Source: Desulfobacterales bacterium (GTDB taxonomy: Bacteria; Desulfobacterota; Desulfobacteria; Desulfobacterales; JAUCGF01). Taken from it: a stretch of DNA of 6,052 bases. Made by a program: the position numbers and the translations under genes. Below, piece by piece: positions 5,972 to 6,052 of this stretch; position 1 is the first letter of the stretch, and every line of letters begins with the position of its first letter. The notes under the pieces were generated by a model. It made no database searches, had not been told where the DNA came from, and worked only from the letters and a program-made list of their open reading frames with translations. Location: contig JAOZRC010000130.1 of NCBI GenBank assembly GCA_029940345.1, positions 4,319 through 10,370 of the forward strand, in the 5' to 3' direction.

Positions 5972-6041
5972 GGGTGGGTGGAGTGTAACGAAACCCACCG
6001 CATTTCTGTAAATGGTGGGTTACGTTACACTCCACCCACCC
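5972..6041. repeat. REP/BIME-like inverted repeat, two 28-base arms
   Basis: The left arm 5972-5999 and right arm 6014-6041 are reverse complements at 27 of 28 positions. Between them, ATTT (6002-6005) and AAAT (6010-6013) also pair around a CTGT loop. Each arm can instead fold alone: GGTGGGT (5973-5979) with ACCCACC (5993-5999), and GGTGGGT (6014-6020) with ACCCACC (6034-6040), each with a 13-base loop. A GTAG tetranucleotide (5969-5972) stands at the left foot, as in REP sequences handled by RAYT transposases. It begins 34 bases after the kinase stop codon. A long stem here could also halt transcription or protect the 3' end of the mRNA, but no T run follows, so a classic terminator is unlikely. 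No transposase is in the window. Confidence 0.85.
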
Positions 6042-6052
6042 AACAACATTAC

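Noticed and set aside
5972..6041. Inverted repeat as a classic intrinsic terminator
   Set aside because: The stem is long and GC-rich but is followed by CAACAACATTAC and not a T run, and the arms split into two sub-hairpins. A REP/BIME-like element fits better, though an effect on the transcript is still possible.
1..6052. RNA genes, integrases, insertion-sequence transposases or toxin-antitoxin genes
   Set aside because: No tRNA-like cloverleaf, rRNA segment, transposase or short toxin-antitoxin pair could be recognised. The coding content is fully accounted for by one partial and two complete genes.

Overview
The window reads as a bacterial chromosomal fragment. Three things point to a Gram-negative, anaerobic or sediment-type organism of the Desulfobacterota kind: very large cytoplasmic multi-PAS/GAF sensor kinases, an exported protein whose N-terminus resembles octaheme tetrathionate-reductase-like cytochromes, and noncoding DNA carrying heptamer repeats and a REP/BIME-like palindrome. 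This assignment is inference from style and not from a marker gene. By eye, GC is intermediate overall but very uneven, from about 23-35% in sampled lines of the middle of the second kinase to about 63-67% near its C-terminal GAF domain.

Layout. Positions 1-197 hold the start of a minus-strand gene that runs off the left edge. It has a signal peptide, a strong ribosome binding site and a candidate promoter. A divergent intergenic region of about 310 bases (198-508) follows, with heptamer-periodic DNA and small inverted repeats. Two plus-strand genes come next, probably one operon. The first (509-2476) is a hybrid histidine kinase with order REC-PAS-HisKA-HATPase-REC. The second (2551-5937) is a 1128-residue kinase with order PAS-GAF-PAS-PAS-PAS-GAF-HisKA_2-HATPase. 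The 74-base gap between them is largely a heptamer repeat. After the second gene, a 28-bp near-perfect inverted repeat (5972-6041) closes the window.

How the genes may work together. Neither kinase has a membrane segment, so both should sense cytoplasmic signals. The second gene has a HisKA_2 transmitter but no receiver. The first gene begins with a receiver resembling that of PdtaR, the ANTAR response regulator whose partner PdtaS is a HisKA_2 kinase. The simplest model is that the second protein phosphorylates the N-terminal receiver of the first, whose own kinase core and C-terminal receiver pass the signal on. No DNA- or RNA-binding output domain lies in the window, so the final effector is elsewhere. 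The divergent exported (possibly multiheme) protein is a plausible target but nothing in the sequence proves it.

The most notable points are: a PdtaR-like receiver joined to a kinase instead of an ANTAR domain; cysteine-cluster PAS domains in both kinases; compositional mosaicism inside the second kinase; three heptamer-periodic arrays in noncoding DNA; and the switchable one-hairpin/two-hairpin palindrome at the right end.
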